Assembly (NCBI GenBank): GCA_918797485.1
Contig: CAKKNE010000002.1
Span: 958,501 to 1,022,500 of the forward strand
Reading direction: 5' to 3'
Length of the DNA: 64,000 nucleotides
From: Pelagomonas calceolata
Taxonomy: Eukaryota > Sar > Pelagophyceae > Pelagomonadales > Pelagomonadaceae
Below the pieces are notes generated by a model. That model made no database searches, was not told where the DNA came from, and worked only from the letters and a program-made list of their open reading frames with translations. The position numbers and the translations under genes are program-made. Positions 9,731-18,700 of this stretch are shown here, piece after piece (position 1 is the stretch's first letter; each line of letters starts with the position of its first letter).

Positions 9731-10516
9731 ATGGACGCCGAGACGCGCGGCGTCGTCGTCGACGCCATATCAGGATTCATCGCGGGCGCGGCCTGCACGC
9801 TCGTCTTCCAGCCCCTGGACACGATTCTGGTGCGGCAGCAGTACGTTGGTACAACAACCATGGAGTCCGCGGTCGCTGTGCTTAAAAGAGGCGGCAACCT
9901 CGCGCTGTGGCGCGGCGCGACGCCACTCATCGCCTTGGTGCCGTTCCAGAACGCGCTGCTCATGGTGGGCTACGGTGCTGGTCAGAGGTGGGGCGAGCGC
10001 CACACCACGGAAACGTCCGCCGTTTTTGTGGGAGGCTGTGCGGGTGGCTTGGCGCAGTCGTTCGTCGCGAGCCCGTTCGAGCTGGCCAAGGTCCGGAGGC
10101 AGTTGTTTGGGCCTCCACCGTATGATTGGAGGCTGGCGACGCGGGGCCTGCACGCGACGTTCCACCGCGACGTGATTCCGCACGGCGTTTGGTTTTGGGT
10201 GTACGATCGATGTAAAAGGACGTACGGCGACGATGGAATGGCGACGATGGCGTCGGGGGCCGTGGCGGCGGCCGTGGCCTGGGTCGTGGGCTACCCGGCG
10301 GACGTTTTGAAGACGCGGATTCAAGGGAGTCCCCAATCAATGTCATTAACGCAGGCGTCCCGGGACCTGCTGAAGCGGGAGCCGCCCGGGGTCGTCAACG
10401 CCGTGCGAGCCTTGTACCGCGGCCTCGGGCTGAAACTGTTGCGGGCGGTGCCGTCCTCCGCGGTCAACTTCTCCGTCTACGAGTGGACGAAGCGGCGGCT
10501 GGAGGGCGTGGTCTAG
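9731..10516 (+). CDS. Mitochondrial carrier family (SLC25) protein
   Basis: A 261-residue, intronless protein from ATG 9731. Three tandem repeats carry the carrier signature: PLDTILVRQ (about 29), PFELAKVRRQ (about 115) and PADVLKTRIQ (about 190). Each is followed by hydrophobic helix pairs, giving six membrane spans. Such carriers exchange small metabolites across the inner mitochondrial membrane. The short length and FELAKVRRQ motif lean towards the carnitine/ornithine-like branch, but the substrate cannot be fixed by eye. It is divergent from the urease gene, with about 460 bp between the two start codons. Confidence 0.9.
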   Translation: MDAETRGVVVDAISGFIAGAACTLVFQPLDTILVRQQYVGTTTMESAVAVLKRGGNLALWRGATPLIALVPFQNALLMVGYGAGQRWGERHTTETSAVFVGGCAGGLAQSFVASPFELAKVRRQLFGPPPYDWRLATRGLHATFHRDVIPHGVWFWVYDRCKRTYGDDGMATMASGAVAAAVAWVVGYPADVLKTRIQGSPQSMSLTQASRDLLKREPPGVVNAVRALYRGLGLKLLRAVPSSAVNFSVYEWTKRRLEGVV

Positions 10517-10986
10517 TCTTTTTTGCATATATTTTGTTCATTATCCTCGCGTCTAGCCTTGCTCTGTCTCCTTGCGTTCGATCCTTGCGTGTCGCCGCGC
10601 CGCGCCGCGCCTCCCAAGTGGGTTCTTGGTCGTCGGATCGCTCGCCAAGGCTGACTACGAGTGTCCTTGGAGTGGTTGCGGCGCTTTATCGACGCTTCTG
10701 TGAGTCCTTTTCGTGCGGGTTCAGTCAGAGCCAAAACCTTGACACCTGCTGCCGCACGCGCGCGCCAAGACTTCTCTGACGCAATTGACGGTCGAATCAC
10801 TGCCCTTGGGTAGTTGTCGCAGCGTCGAGTCGAAGAGATTGTGCGTTGGCGTCGCGTAGACGCGGAGATCTGCCCAGTTGGCTCCAGCCTTACAAAAGCG
10901 CTCCAGACCTCGCCGCCCACGGAAGTCGCGCCCCTCCAGACGCCGTCAGCGCGCCGCCGGACGACCAAGACACGAACCAAAGAAGT
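10517..10986. other. Intergenic region, no gene seen
   Basis: It holds the 3' flank of the carrier gene. Long frames read here on the minus strand are Arg/Ala/Gly-rich and lack domain features. Confidence 0.4.
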
Positions 10987-11292
10987 ATGTCGCGCTTCGT
11001 CGCCGCCATACTGCTCTCCGCGATCGCCGTGGACCGCTTTGTGCTGGTGGAAGCCAGGACGCACGTAAGCGCCACAAGGCTCCTCTTCCCGAACGAGCTC
11101 GTGCCGTCCTCCGAGAATAGGGTGGTGCCCAGCGGGCCGCTCGTGGACCACTACGAGGGCGACGACGACATCGTCTGCACGGTGAGCGAGCACGGCGCGC
11201 TGTCGCCGGGCTGCCAGCGGCACACCTTCAAGCGCGCGGCGCTCGACCTGCGCCGCCCGCACGCCGCGGACCACCACCCGATGATGGCGTAG
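10987..11292 (+). CDS. Small putative secreted protein
   Basis: ATG 10987 opens 101 codons beginning MSRFVAAILLSAIAVDRFVLVEA, which looks like a signal peptide. A polar stretch follows with two Cys (DDDIVCTVSEHGALSPGCQR). No family is recognised. The frame continues upstream without an ATG. An overlapping minus-strand frame of 254 codons is compositionally poorer. The plus-strand reading is preferred but may not be a gene. Confidence 0.35.
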   Translation: MSRFVAAILLSAIAVDRFVLVEARTHVSATRLLFPNELVPSSENRVVPSGPLVDHYEGDDDIVCTVSEHGALSPGCQRHTFKRAALDLRRPHAADHHPMMA

Positions 11293-11397
11293 AGATACCC
11301 CTCCGTCTGTGTGTCCCCCGCGGCCGCCGCGCGCGGCCGCGGCCCCTCCTCTGAAATTAACTGATCATACTTATACGTTAGCACACAACATGGGGCA

Positions 11398-12750
11398 CTA
11401 GCGCTGCTCGCGCGCTCTGCGTCTCGCCTCGCGCCGCAGGCGAGTGGCTCGTCCAATTGGAGACTCTGCCGTCTCCTCCGCTGCGGTCACCTCCGCCGCA
11501 GGCTCTCGCGGCGGGGGAAGCCCGAGGTGCTGGCGCGCCTCGGCCTGCCGCGCAGCCAGGCGCGGGTTCGCGGCGACGTCGAGCACGAGCCGCGGTCGCT
11601 GCTCGGGTAACGCGCCGGTGTCGCGCGGAGCCGACAGGACGGTCTCGGCGGGAATGATGTTGAGTGACACGAGCTGCTGGCGGAAAGCCTCCGTGCCCGC
11701 CTCGTCGAGATTCATACCGGGCATGGCACTTAAGATTTGATGTAAGTTGTACTCCTGGGCAGTCGGCTGCTTCGTGAGCGCCGCATAGTAATCATCATCG
11801 TCGATCGCGTGCGGCTCGTCGAGGTAGGACCGCCAGAAGCTGATCACGCGCCAGAATACGCCCTTCGGGAGAGCGAAGAGCCGTTCGAACTGGGCGGGCG
11901 GCTTGGCGCGGTCCTTTTCGCAGAGCTCCCGGAGCACGAGCATGTCCTTCCGCGGCGGCAACGTGTACTTGCGCCAGCCTCCCGCGGCCAGGACGACGGC
12001 AATCAACTTTCGAGAGTTCGATGGCGGAATCCCTCCGCAGCCTCGCCAGAGCTGCTCGTACCAGTCCGTCTTGGCGCCACGAGCCAAGAGAAAATGTACG
12101 AGATCGTCATGGTGTGAATCCCGACCCCGCCAAAAAATGGCGTCGCGCAGCGGCACCATCTTCGTGCCGTATGGGCCGTCGCGCACCGCGTTCACGTCCT
12201 CTCCGGCGTCGACGAGGAGTCGCGCGAGTTGGAGGGCTTCCGAGGGACCCTTTGTGAAGGGTACAATTGAGGACCCTTTGATACGGCAGAGCTGGTGTAG
12301 GGCGCCCTCCGTGCTCGCGCCGTGGCGAAGGAGCAGCTGCGCCATTTCTACGCGCCCCGGGTAACCCTCGACCTCCTCGACACTGCAGACCTCTTTCAGG
12401 GCGCCCTCTGTGCTCGCTCCGCGGCTAATGAGCAGCGCCACCGCGTCGGCATTGCAATGGCTGATGGCAGAGATCAGCAATCGGCCGCCGTTACGCATCT
12501 GCGCGTCGACGTCGCCACCGCAGTCTAGCCACAGGCGCAGCTGGTCGAGGCCTTCGGGCTTGCCCATGCGGGACATGAGTAGCGACGGCGCGATCGAGAG
12601 GGTGCCGCGCGTCACGTTCGTGTAGCCCGCCGCATGCAGGCGCTTGATGTTGTCGGGCGGCTCTGGCGCGTTGTCCAAGAGGGGGTCCGATGCATGTCCC
12701 GTGAGCAGCGCCGCAAGTTTCGCGCAGCGTTTCTGCTGCTCCTCGACCAT
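11398..12750 (-). CDS. Ankyrin-repeat protein
   Basis: A 450-residue protein from ATG 12750, with an in-frame stop a few codons upstream. Degenerate ankyrin repeats fill residues about 60-260: LDQLRLWLDCGGDVDAQMRNGGRLLISAISHCNADAVALLISRGAS, then EMAQLLLRHGAS, ALQLARLLVDAGEDVNAV and DLVHFLLARGAKTD. The C-terminal third is charged (QAEARQHLGLPPPREP...RREARRRAREQR) and could be a coiled coil or nucleic-acid-binding tail. Ankyrin repeats mediate protein binding; the partner is unknown. A copy of the 55-bp repeat lies about 206 bp upstream. Confidence 0.75.
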   Translation of the reverse strand: MVEEQQKRCAKLAALLTGHASDPLLDNAPEPPDNIKRLHAAGYTNVTRGTLSIAPSLLMSRMGKPEGLDQLRLWLDCGGDVDAQMRNGGRLLISAISHCNADAVALLISRGASTEGALKEVCSVEEVEGYPGRVEMAQLLLRHGASTEGALHQLCRIKGSSIVPFTKGPSEALQLARLLVDAGEDVNAVRDGPYGTKMVPLRDAIFWRGRDSHHDDLVHFLLARGAKTDWYEQLWRGCGGIPPSNSRKLIAVVLAAGGWRKYTLPPRKDMLVLRELCEKDRAKPPAQFERLFALPKGVFWRVISFWRSYLDEPHAIDDDDYYAALTKQPTAQEYNLHQILSAMPGMNLDEAGTEAFRQQLVSLNIIPAETVLSAPRDTGALPEQRPRLVLDVAANPRLAARQAEARQHLGLPPPREPAAEVTAAEETAESPIGRATRLRREARRRAREQR

Positions 12751-13055
12751 TGCGGCGTCGATGACAGAGGCGACCAGATGAGCCTGATTGCTTTCTCGTC
12801 AACCAGCGCGAGTTGCTGCAACAAAATCCACAGCTGTGGAGTGTGTCGGTAGAGAACGTATCGGGGCTCGCGTAAGCCCGATGCGCGTACGCGTAGGCGG
12901 CGTGGGCGTGCGGCAGTCAAGCCGTGCTAGCGACACAAAGATACTAGGAAAGAACGGGGGGAGCGGGAGGGGTACGGGGGACCCCGCGACGTAACTAACC
13001 TGAGCCTGAGAACTAGAAAACTCTATCCGCAGTTATACGTACTTGCACATGTTAC
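12751..13055. other. Intergenic region holding repeat copy B
   Basis: Between two minus-strand genes read head-to-tail. It holds a degenerate GCTAG...ACTAGG element (12927-12949) and the 55-bp repeat. No gene is seen. Confidence 0.6.
12956..13010 (+). repeat. 55-bp dispersed GC-rich repeat, copy B
   Basis: It matches copy A at all but one position (TAACTAACC in place of TAACTAGCC). It lies about 206 bp upstream of the ankyrin gene's ATG. Confidence 0.85.
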
Positions 13056-13829
13056 TTAGAAGAACCCCCGCCGCCGCCCGAACCCCCGCCCAAAACCGCG
13101 CCCAATACCACGCCCGAAGCCGCGCCGCTGCCCCGTGAGCATCTGCACGAGCCACATGAACTGCATGGGACCCATGCCCAGGAAGGGTTGGTGCCCAAAG
13201 TACGGCGGCAGTTTCCAGGCCGCGAGCATGAGTGCCGCGAGGCCCATCGTTCCGAGGCCCTGGCCGCCGCCGCCGCCGTAGTAGGAAGGTCGATAGTCGT
13301 CGTATTCCCGTTCGTAGGCGGCGTTTCGCCGCCGAGGCGGCGCGTAGCCGCGACGCGAGCCGCCCATGATAATCGACAGGAAGTAGAGCGCGAACAACGC
13401 CGCGGCCCATACGCCTGCTTTGTTCAAGCCGTCGAGCCCTTCGTACCAGATCCGGACCCGCGTGACCGCGTCCAGACCGTCGCTTTGCCGCGGCGGCGGT
13501 CGTCCGGTCGGGTCCAGTTCGGCCGCGCGCGCATAGGCAGCAGCTGCCTCGCCGCGCCGCCGCGGGTCGCGCTCGAGGCAAGCACCCAGTCGCGACCAGC
13601 CCTTGGCCCACGTCGGCGAGATTTGCACCGTCGCCTCGGCATCGTCTAGGGCCTCTCGCCAGCGTCCGAGCTGCTGGTACGCGGCGCACCGATTCGAGTG
13701 GTAAAGATGCAAATCCATGTCATTGCCATCGGCGCGCTCGATCGCCTCTGTGAAGCACCTCACGGCTCCAGCATAGTCCTTGGCCACGTAGCAGCGCGCG
13801 CCGCGCTGTTTTGCTTGCGAGGCATTCAT
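13056..13829 (-). CDS. TPR protein with membrane segment and Gly-Phe-Arg tail
   Basis: A 257-residue protein from ATG 13829. Three TPR units occupy about 1-110: AKQRGARCYVAKDYAGAVRC, LYHSNRCAAYQQLGRWREAL and AKGWSRLGACLERDP. They resemble the Hsp70/Hsp90-binding TPRs of STI1/SGT-like proteins. A hydrophobic helix (VWAAALFALYFLSIIM, about 140-156) and a second weaker one (LAALMLAAWKL) follow. The protein ends in GFGRG-type repeats. A tail-anchored or membrane-bound co-chaperone is a fair guess; the exact family is not identified. Confidence 0.7.
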   Translation of the reverse strand: MNASQAKQRGARCYVAKDYAGAVRCFTEAIERADGNDMDLHLYHSNRCAAYQQLGRWREALDDAEATVQISPTWAKGWSRLGACLERDPRRRGEAAAAYARAAELDPTGRPPPRQSDGLDAVTRVRIWYEGLDGLNKAGVWAAALFALYFLSIIMGGSRRGYAPPRRRNAAYEREYDDYRPSYYGGGGGQGLGTMGLAALMLAAWKLPPYFGHQPFLGMGPMQFMWLVQMLTGQRRGFGRGIGRGFGRGFGRRRGFF

Positions 13830-13948
13830 TGTTATGGCCCTGCACGCAGCCGCTGACTGTTTGGGATGTGCGGGGAGAGTCGTTTGGTGTTGCTGCCTTT
13901 CCTCGATGGCGTGCAGGGGCAGCCTTTCAGTTGGTGGGCAAAGTCCGA

Positions 13949-13972
13949 GCTAGCGCACTGTAACATACTAGC
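13949..13972 (-). promoter_or_regulatory. GCTAG/CTAGC element (copy 2)
   Basis: On the minus strand it reads GCTAGTATGTTACAG then TGCGCTAGC. It is about 120 bp upstream of the TPR gene's ATG, in the same orientation as that gene. Confidence 0.55.
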
Positions 13973-14088
13973 AAGCTCCAGGAGCTGAAGCAAATCAGGC
14001 TCTGATCTGCGCTGTTACGCGTCAAATCGCCGTTCTGCAAGCCTCAACTGCACTTCGAATCACTCGAGCGCACGCGTGGCTCACCACG

Positions 14089-14610
14089 ATGCCGCGACGA
14101 CGGCCTGTAGCCCTCCTAGCCCTGTGCACAGCCGCCAGCGCGTTCCAGCTCGCACCACAAACGCGCCGCATCACTGCCAGGCACTTGTTACCAGAATTCC
14201 TGCTCGCCGCGGGGGACAGCGCCACGGTCGTCGAGTCCGTGGGCCCGGAAGTCTATGGGAAGATTTTCGGGGGCGGCGTCGGGCTTTTTGTCGTCGGCGT
14301 CGGCGGCGCGGCCATCACGGCGCTGCTCATCGACTCGACGGACGCCTACGAGCGTTTGGCGGAGGACTTTGGCGCGGAAGGCATGAAGGGCCTCGAGGAG
14401 GAATTTGGGGCCGACGCGGCGCGCGCGGTCGTCGAGGGCGTGAAGTCGGACACGGCCGATCGAAAAATTGACGTAACGGCGCCGGCGCCGAAGGAGGAAC
14501 CCCTCTTCGAGCTGCCGTCGCTGCCGTCTTTGCCGAACCCCTTCGGCGGCGGCGACGAGGCCCCCACGGCCGCGCCGGTGGCGGACGACGACGACGACTA
14601 CGACGACTAG
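14089..14610 (+). CDS. Plastid-targeted single-span membrane protein, unknown function
   Basis: A 173-residue protein from ATG 14089. The leader (PVALLALCTAASAFQLAP) is a signal peptide ending in an ASAF motif, the mark of bipartite targeting to a red-derived complex plastid. After the presumed transit peptide comes one glycine-rich hydrophobic span (GGVGLFVVGVGGAAITALLI, about 66-86). An acidic helical region follows, then a Pro-rich linker and an Asp-rich C-terminus. No catalytic motif is seen. A thylakoid or envelope location is inferred. Confidence 0.65.
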   Translation: MPRRRPVALLALCTAASAFQLAPQTRRITARHLLPEFLLAAGDSATVVESVGPEVYGKIFGGGVGLFVVGVGGAAITALLIDSTDAYERLAEDFGAEGMKGLEEEFGADAARAVVEGVKSDTADRKIDVTAPAPKEEPLFELPSLPSLPNPFGGGDEAPTAAPVADDDDDYDD

Positions 14611-14681
14611 GCGACCCTTGCCGCGCGCGACGCGCGCGAGAATGTGACTGAACGCTGTGGGGCGTAATACTATCCACACAC

Positions 14682-16769
14682 TTAGTCCATCGTGTACTCG
14701 TCCGTCCGCAGCGCGACGTCGAACGCCTCGGAAAGGGCCGTCCGGTCCGTAAACAGCGGCAGGTCGATGCGGTTGAAGCACGTGTGCGCCCGAGGATACA
14801 CGGCCCGGTCCAGGCTCACGGACGTGAGCGTGAAGCGCTTGACCGCGCCGTCGCGGCCCTGCAATTGGTCGAAGCCGCCGACGGGCACGCGCGTCGACCC
14901 CGTGCACCACTGTAATAATCGAGCGCGCTTCGCGACGGGCCATCCCTCCACTTCGGCCCAGAACATCTTCACCACATGACTCGACTCTTCCAGAGCGCCT
15001 CTATACACCGTGGACCGGCGCCACTCGTTTACGTCGATGTCCGGCGCACCAAACAACACCAATTCCAACTCGCGCGCCGACAGCAGCATTATAACGATGC
15101 GCGGCACCACACTGTACACGCCCCGCAAGAACGCGTCCAAGCTACCCCGCCTTCCGTCGAAGACGCGGTCCCGCAGCCGCGCCGCCAGGAAGTCGTCCAC
15201 GTTGTCGCCCGTCACGGACACGTCCCTCCCATTCTCCACCAAATCCCGCGTCGTCGTCTCGCCGAACGCGACGTGGTCCACCGAAAACGTCAGCATCAGA
15301 TCCGCGACCGTCTCCCGAGACATGGAGTGGAGCTGGCTCATGTTTTGATGTAATTCCGGATCCGTTAATTCCAAATCATCGAGCTCGATGGGCTCCGTGG
15401 CGACGTATTTCAATAAAAGTCGATTGAGATGAAATAAGGTCGAGAGGTGGTGCCCCTCCAACAAAGCTTTACCTAATAATTGTCCAGCAAAGGTAAACCA
15501 GGGCGCCGGGTTCTTGTCATGTGCTGTTGCGGCATCTCTATCTTCGACTAGGTCATACGTCCCGTCGGACGCCGGTCGGAACAGCCCCAAATCGGGCGCG
15601 ACCAATTGGGACGAGGCGAGCTGGAAAAATTCGCGTGATAGGCCTCCCGCGTCCAATCCCGCTTCGCCCCGAAATTTCACGAAGAACGGCTGGCGCCACT
15701 GCTCGTCACTTAACGACCCGAGAGAATTAAATGCGTCGTAGAGCGCGTGCTTCCTTGATACCGTAAATTCCACTTTTCCGGTCGTCCAGGGCACGCGCAG
15801 GGCATTGCATGCTGTTCTGAACGCGTCGAGCCTCGCACCATGCGTCAACGATGACTGGAGCGCGCGGCAGACGGCGTCCGACGGTTTTAAAACTTTGAGC
15901 GGCTCCGACGCTGATCTAAGAGCGCTTCCGTCGTCATAGTCCGCATGATACACGAACGCATCGTGCCCGTGCCACTGGACGAGCCCCTGGTTATTGGCGC
16001 CCCAGCTGAAGCTTCGCTGGTTCCCGCTCTGGTCCTCGCTTCGACGAAAGGGCGGGTCCTGGCTCCAGTTCCGCCGCTGCTGGGGCGTCTCGATGTCGTG
16101 GGTCTCTGGTGGCGGCTTCGTGGGTTTCCGCCGCTTCGCGAAGTAAACGGCGGCCGCCGCGATGAGCAAAGCCGCGGCGCCGGCGCCGGCGCCCGCGGCC
16201 GCGGCGTCCGGCCCGCCGCCGCTGCTACTGCCGCTACTACCACTACTCACCAGTGACACGGCGGGCGCCGGCGTCGGCGCCCAGGGCATGACGTCGGCGG
16301 CGCCGCACCAGGTCCCGCCCTCGCAGGCCTCGCAGTTGCCGCGGCTCCAGTAGCACTCGTTCGCCTCATCAATAATCGTCGCACAGGAGCCGCACGTGTC
16401 CGTTGTTGTCGAATAGAAGCAGCAGCCGACGAAGCCCAGCGCGTCGGCCGGCGCCGGCGTCGGCTTCGGCGACGGCACGGGCGCATGCGGGGCCACATCA
16501 TTGATGCCGCACCAGACCGCCGCGCCGCAGTTCTCGCAGTTGGCGCGCGAGAAGGAGCACCAGTCGCTGGTCGTGGCGAGGTCGTCGCAGGCCTCGCACC
16601 AGTCGCTGGCGCTCGACCATTTGCAGCAGCCCCCGAAGGGTGTTGGAGCCGCCGTCGCCGACAGCGTGGTGTCCGGCTCGAGGGAGGCGCCGGGCTTCGA
16701 TTCGGCCTTGTCGGCTGCGGCTGGCCTCAGGGTGAGCAGCAGTGCCAGCTTGGGCAGCCCCGTGAGCAT
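14682..16769 (-). CDS. Membrane-anchored HECT E3 ubiquitin ligase with lumenal Cys-rich repeats
   Basis: From ATG 16769 the protein is 695 residues; the longer frame begins with TTG. Order: signal peptide about 1-18 (LPKLALLLTLRP), then two 8-Cys repeats at about 48-87 and 116-155. Their spacing is identical (CC-x8-C-x2-C-x9-C-x6-C-x2-C-x5-C). A Ser/Gly/Ala linker leads to one membrane span (AAALLIAAAAVYF, about 195-210) followed by the stop-transfer motif AKRRKPTK. A cytosolic HECT domain fills about 300-695: FFVKFRGEAGLDAGGLSREFF, FTFAGQLLGKALLEGHHL and catalytic cysteine about 664 in HTCFNRIDLP. HECT enzymes take ubiquitin from E2 onto this Cys and then pass it to substrate. The topology is that of a receptor whose intracellular domain is an E3 ligase. 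Confidence 0.85.
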   Translation of the reverse strand: MLTGLPKLALLLTLRPAAADKAESKPGASLEPDTTLSATAAPTPFGGCCKWSSASDWCEACDDLATTSDWCSFSRANCENCGAAVWCGINDVAPHAPVPSPKPTPAPADALGFVGCCFYSTTTDTCGSCATIIDEANECYWSRGNCEACEGGTWCGAADVMPWAPTPAPAVSLVSSGSSGSSSGGGPDAAAAGAGAGAAALLIAAAAVYFAKRRKPTKPPPETHDIETPQQRRNWSQDPPFRRSEDQSGNQRSFSWGANNQGLVQWHGHDAFVYHADYDDGSALRSASEPLKVLKPSDAVCRALQSSLTHGARLDAFRTACNALRVPWTTGKVEFTVSRKHALYDAFNSLGSLSDEQWRQPFFVKFRGEAGLDAGGLSREFFQLASSQLVAPDLGLFRPASDGTYDLVEDRDAATAHDKNPAPWFTFAGQLLGKALLEGHHLSTLFHLNRLLLKYVATEPIELDDLELTDPELHQNMSQLHSMSRETVADLMLTFSVDHVAFGETTTRDLVENGRDVSVTGDNVDDFLAARLRDRVFDGRRGSLDAFLRGVYSVVPRIVIMLLSARELELVLFGAPDIDVNEWRRSTVYRGALEESSHVVKMFWAEVEGWPVAKRARLLQWCTGSTRVPVGGFDQLQGRDGAVKRFTLTSVSLDRAVYPRAHTCFNRIDLPLFTDRTALSEAFDVALRTDEYTMD

Positions 16770-17261
16770 GTTTCGCGTGTGCGCTGCAATGCGCGAGGTA
16801 CTGGCGACGTAACACGAACCCGTGCGCTTTGGAGACAATTAGTATGCTCCAGACTGCGTGTAACCACGAGCAAAGCCAGCCAGCAAATTTCGCGGCGGCG
16901 GCCTAGTGGGTTGCGCCGGCGTGGCGAAGGTGCACGAATCTGTCGCGAACGCACCTACTGTCTGCCCCTCGCAACCACTGGTGCCGTTTGAGGGCGCAAA
17001 ACCATTGGCTGCCAAGGACAACAAGCACAAGAGCAGCGCGAGCGCTACCGCCGCGCGCGCATCAAACGAGGACAACTGCGGCGTGCGGAACACGCCGTCG
17101 CAGCCATTGGTACGCGGCTGATCATCGCTTGCGAGCAATAACAGCTCAAAGCTGCTGTAGAGCTCAGCTGGCCAGGAGAGCGCGTGCAGTGCAACAGTGC
17201 GCTGCGACGTCACAAGCGTGACGCAACACGGCCGCACTGCTGCGAGCGTGAAACGCCAACG
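16770..17261. other. Divergent intergenic region
   Basis: It lies between the HECT gene (minus) and the hydroxylase gene (plus). A minus-strand frame here has a hydrophobic stretch but only a GTG start and is not called. No repeat or RNA gene is seen. Confidence 0.4.
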
Positions 17262-18286
17262 ATGCACGCCAACTTCAGCACCTGCGGCGCCGGGGGCTGG
17301 CTCGCGCCGACGGGCGCCTGCGCGGCTCCCGCCTGGGCGCGCTGGCCCTATCTCGAGCCCTGGGTCGCGACGATCGCGTTTTTTGTTTGGATCGCTCTGT
17401 ACAAGACATTGGAGTGCGGCGGCGATGTCCGAGCCGCCATCAAGGCCCAACTTGAGGGTGACGAGAAGCACGTGCGGATTGCTGGTATCAGTGCGGAAAT
17501 CAACCAGTGCGTCAGGCCAACCTGGAGGTATTATTTATTATTCTGGCAGCTTCGACGCAGCACGAGAGTGCTTGGCGTCCTCGCACGAGGCGTCTCAGGC
17601 TTATTCACCCGAACGTTTGATTTCCGCATAGGCTGGTATCGGCTATTTCATCGGGATCTACCTCTTCAAGCAGGTCGCGCCACCAGCCGAAATCGACTGG
17701 TCGTGCCCGTCGCCGGGCTTTCTGCTGATCGAGACGGCCGTCGGTGTGCTAGCCTACGACGCGATCTTCTACGGCCTCCACCGGCTCATGCACGCGTTTG
17801 CCTACCGGCTGCACGCGCGGCACCACTCGTCGGGGCCGCGCGTGAATGCGCAAGAAGTGCTCAACCAGTCGGTTATTGATGCATCGCTCCAGGTGCTTAC
17901 CAATATATTGGTGCAGCGGCGCGTGCCTGTGTGGATATCATCAGATTTAAGTGCTCCACGCCCATAGACGTCGTCTGCGTAACGGAGTCTGCGCGATGGC
18001 GTAGAGGTGACGACCTGACTCACGGGGTGGTTTTCCACGCAGGCGCGGGCTGCGGGGACCGAAGAACTGGCTCGCGCGGATTCTGCACAATATCGTCGTG
18101 ACGCTATTGCTCACGGACTCGCACGCCGATACGCCGTGGCGGCTGTCCGACATGTTCCCGCGTCTCCTGGCCGGCGCGGCGCGGCACCGCGAACACCACG
18201 CGACGGGCGGCCCGCCATACCAGCAGTTCTTCGGCTTCATGGACGCGGCGTTTTCTCCGTCCCCAGACGATAGGAAACTCAAGTAA
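17262..18286 (+). CDS. Fatty-acid hydroxylase / sterol desaturase family enzyme (three exons)
   Basis: Proposed exons are 17262-17510, 17632-17930 and 18043-18286, giving 263 residues. Intron 2 (17931-18042, donor GTGGAT, acceptor CACGCAG) is forced by frame. Intron 1 ends at 17631 (CGCATAG); its donor is 17511 (GTCAGG) or, less likely, 17568. The assembled protein has the three histidine clusters of the membrane di-iron family: HRLMH, HARHH and HREHH. It also has hydrophobic spans (VATIAFFVWIALY, AGIGYFIGIYLF, LLIETAVGVLAY). Family members hydroxylate or desaturate fatty acids or sterols in the ER or plastid membrane. The substrate is unknown. Short exons are unusual here, since most neighbours are intronless. 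Confidence 0.75.
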
Positions 18287-18497
18287 TTACTGTGCTAAGT
18301 GACTCGTGTTCGTTCCGCGCGCGCGTTCAGCACATCTCGTTGAAGCGCCTGTGTGCGCGGGCCGGTGAAGCGGCGGGCGCCGCGCGGCGATGGCGTGACG
18401 ATCTCTCCCGGCCGGAGCGCTCGTAAGTAGAAGAGAAACAAACGGACGCCGCGTAGCGCCCCGACGGTCCACGCCCGACTGACCGGTTGATCCACAG

Positions 18498-18664
18498 GGA
18501 CGACGGACAAGTACTGCGGCGTCTTCTCCTGGATCCTCGGCGTCCTCTGCTGCTGGTGCGTCGTCTGCTGCCCCTGCGACTCGCGTCAAGTCTACAACGC
18601 GCCGGACGGCAAGAAGGTGTTGGCGTCCGGCACGCCGTCGGGGCAGTTCGTCGAGATGTGCTAA
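18498..18664 (+). CDS. Probable 3' exon of a small Cys-rich membrane-associated protein
   Basis: After an acceptor-like GATCCACAG (ending 18497) a frame runs to a TAA at 18662. It codes CGVFSWILGVLCCWCVVCCPCD, positions about 8-29, then a short polar tail ending FVEMC. The cysteine cluster around a hydrophobic core suggests palmitoylation or a short membrane hairpin, as in small Cys-rich membrane proteins. No ATG precedes it in frame; a donor-like GTAAGT lies at about 18423. The 5' exon was not found, so this is a fragment call. Confidence 0.4.
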
Positions 18665-18700
18665 ACTGGCCGTCGACCGCTCTCGGGTAAGTGGATAAAC

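Noticed and set aside
10513-11277. A 254-codon minus-strand frame
   Set aside because: No domain, signal or membrane features. The opposite strand has a more protein-like short frame.
16839-17471. A 210-codon minus-strand frame with a hydrophobic ALALLLCLLSLAANGFAPS stretch resembling a plastid leader
   Set aside because: It starts with GTG and has no internal ATG. It overlaps the first exon of the hydroxylase gene, whose family motifs are clear.
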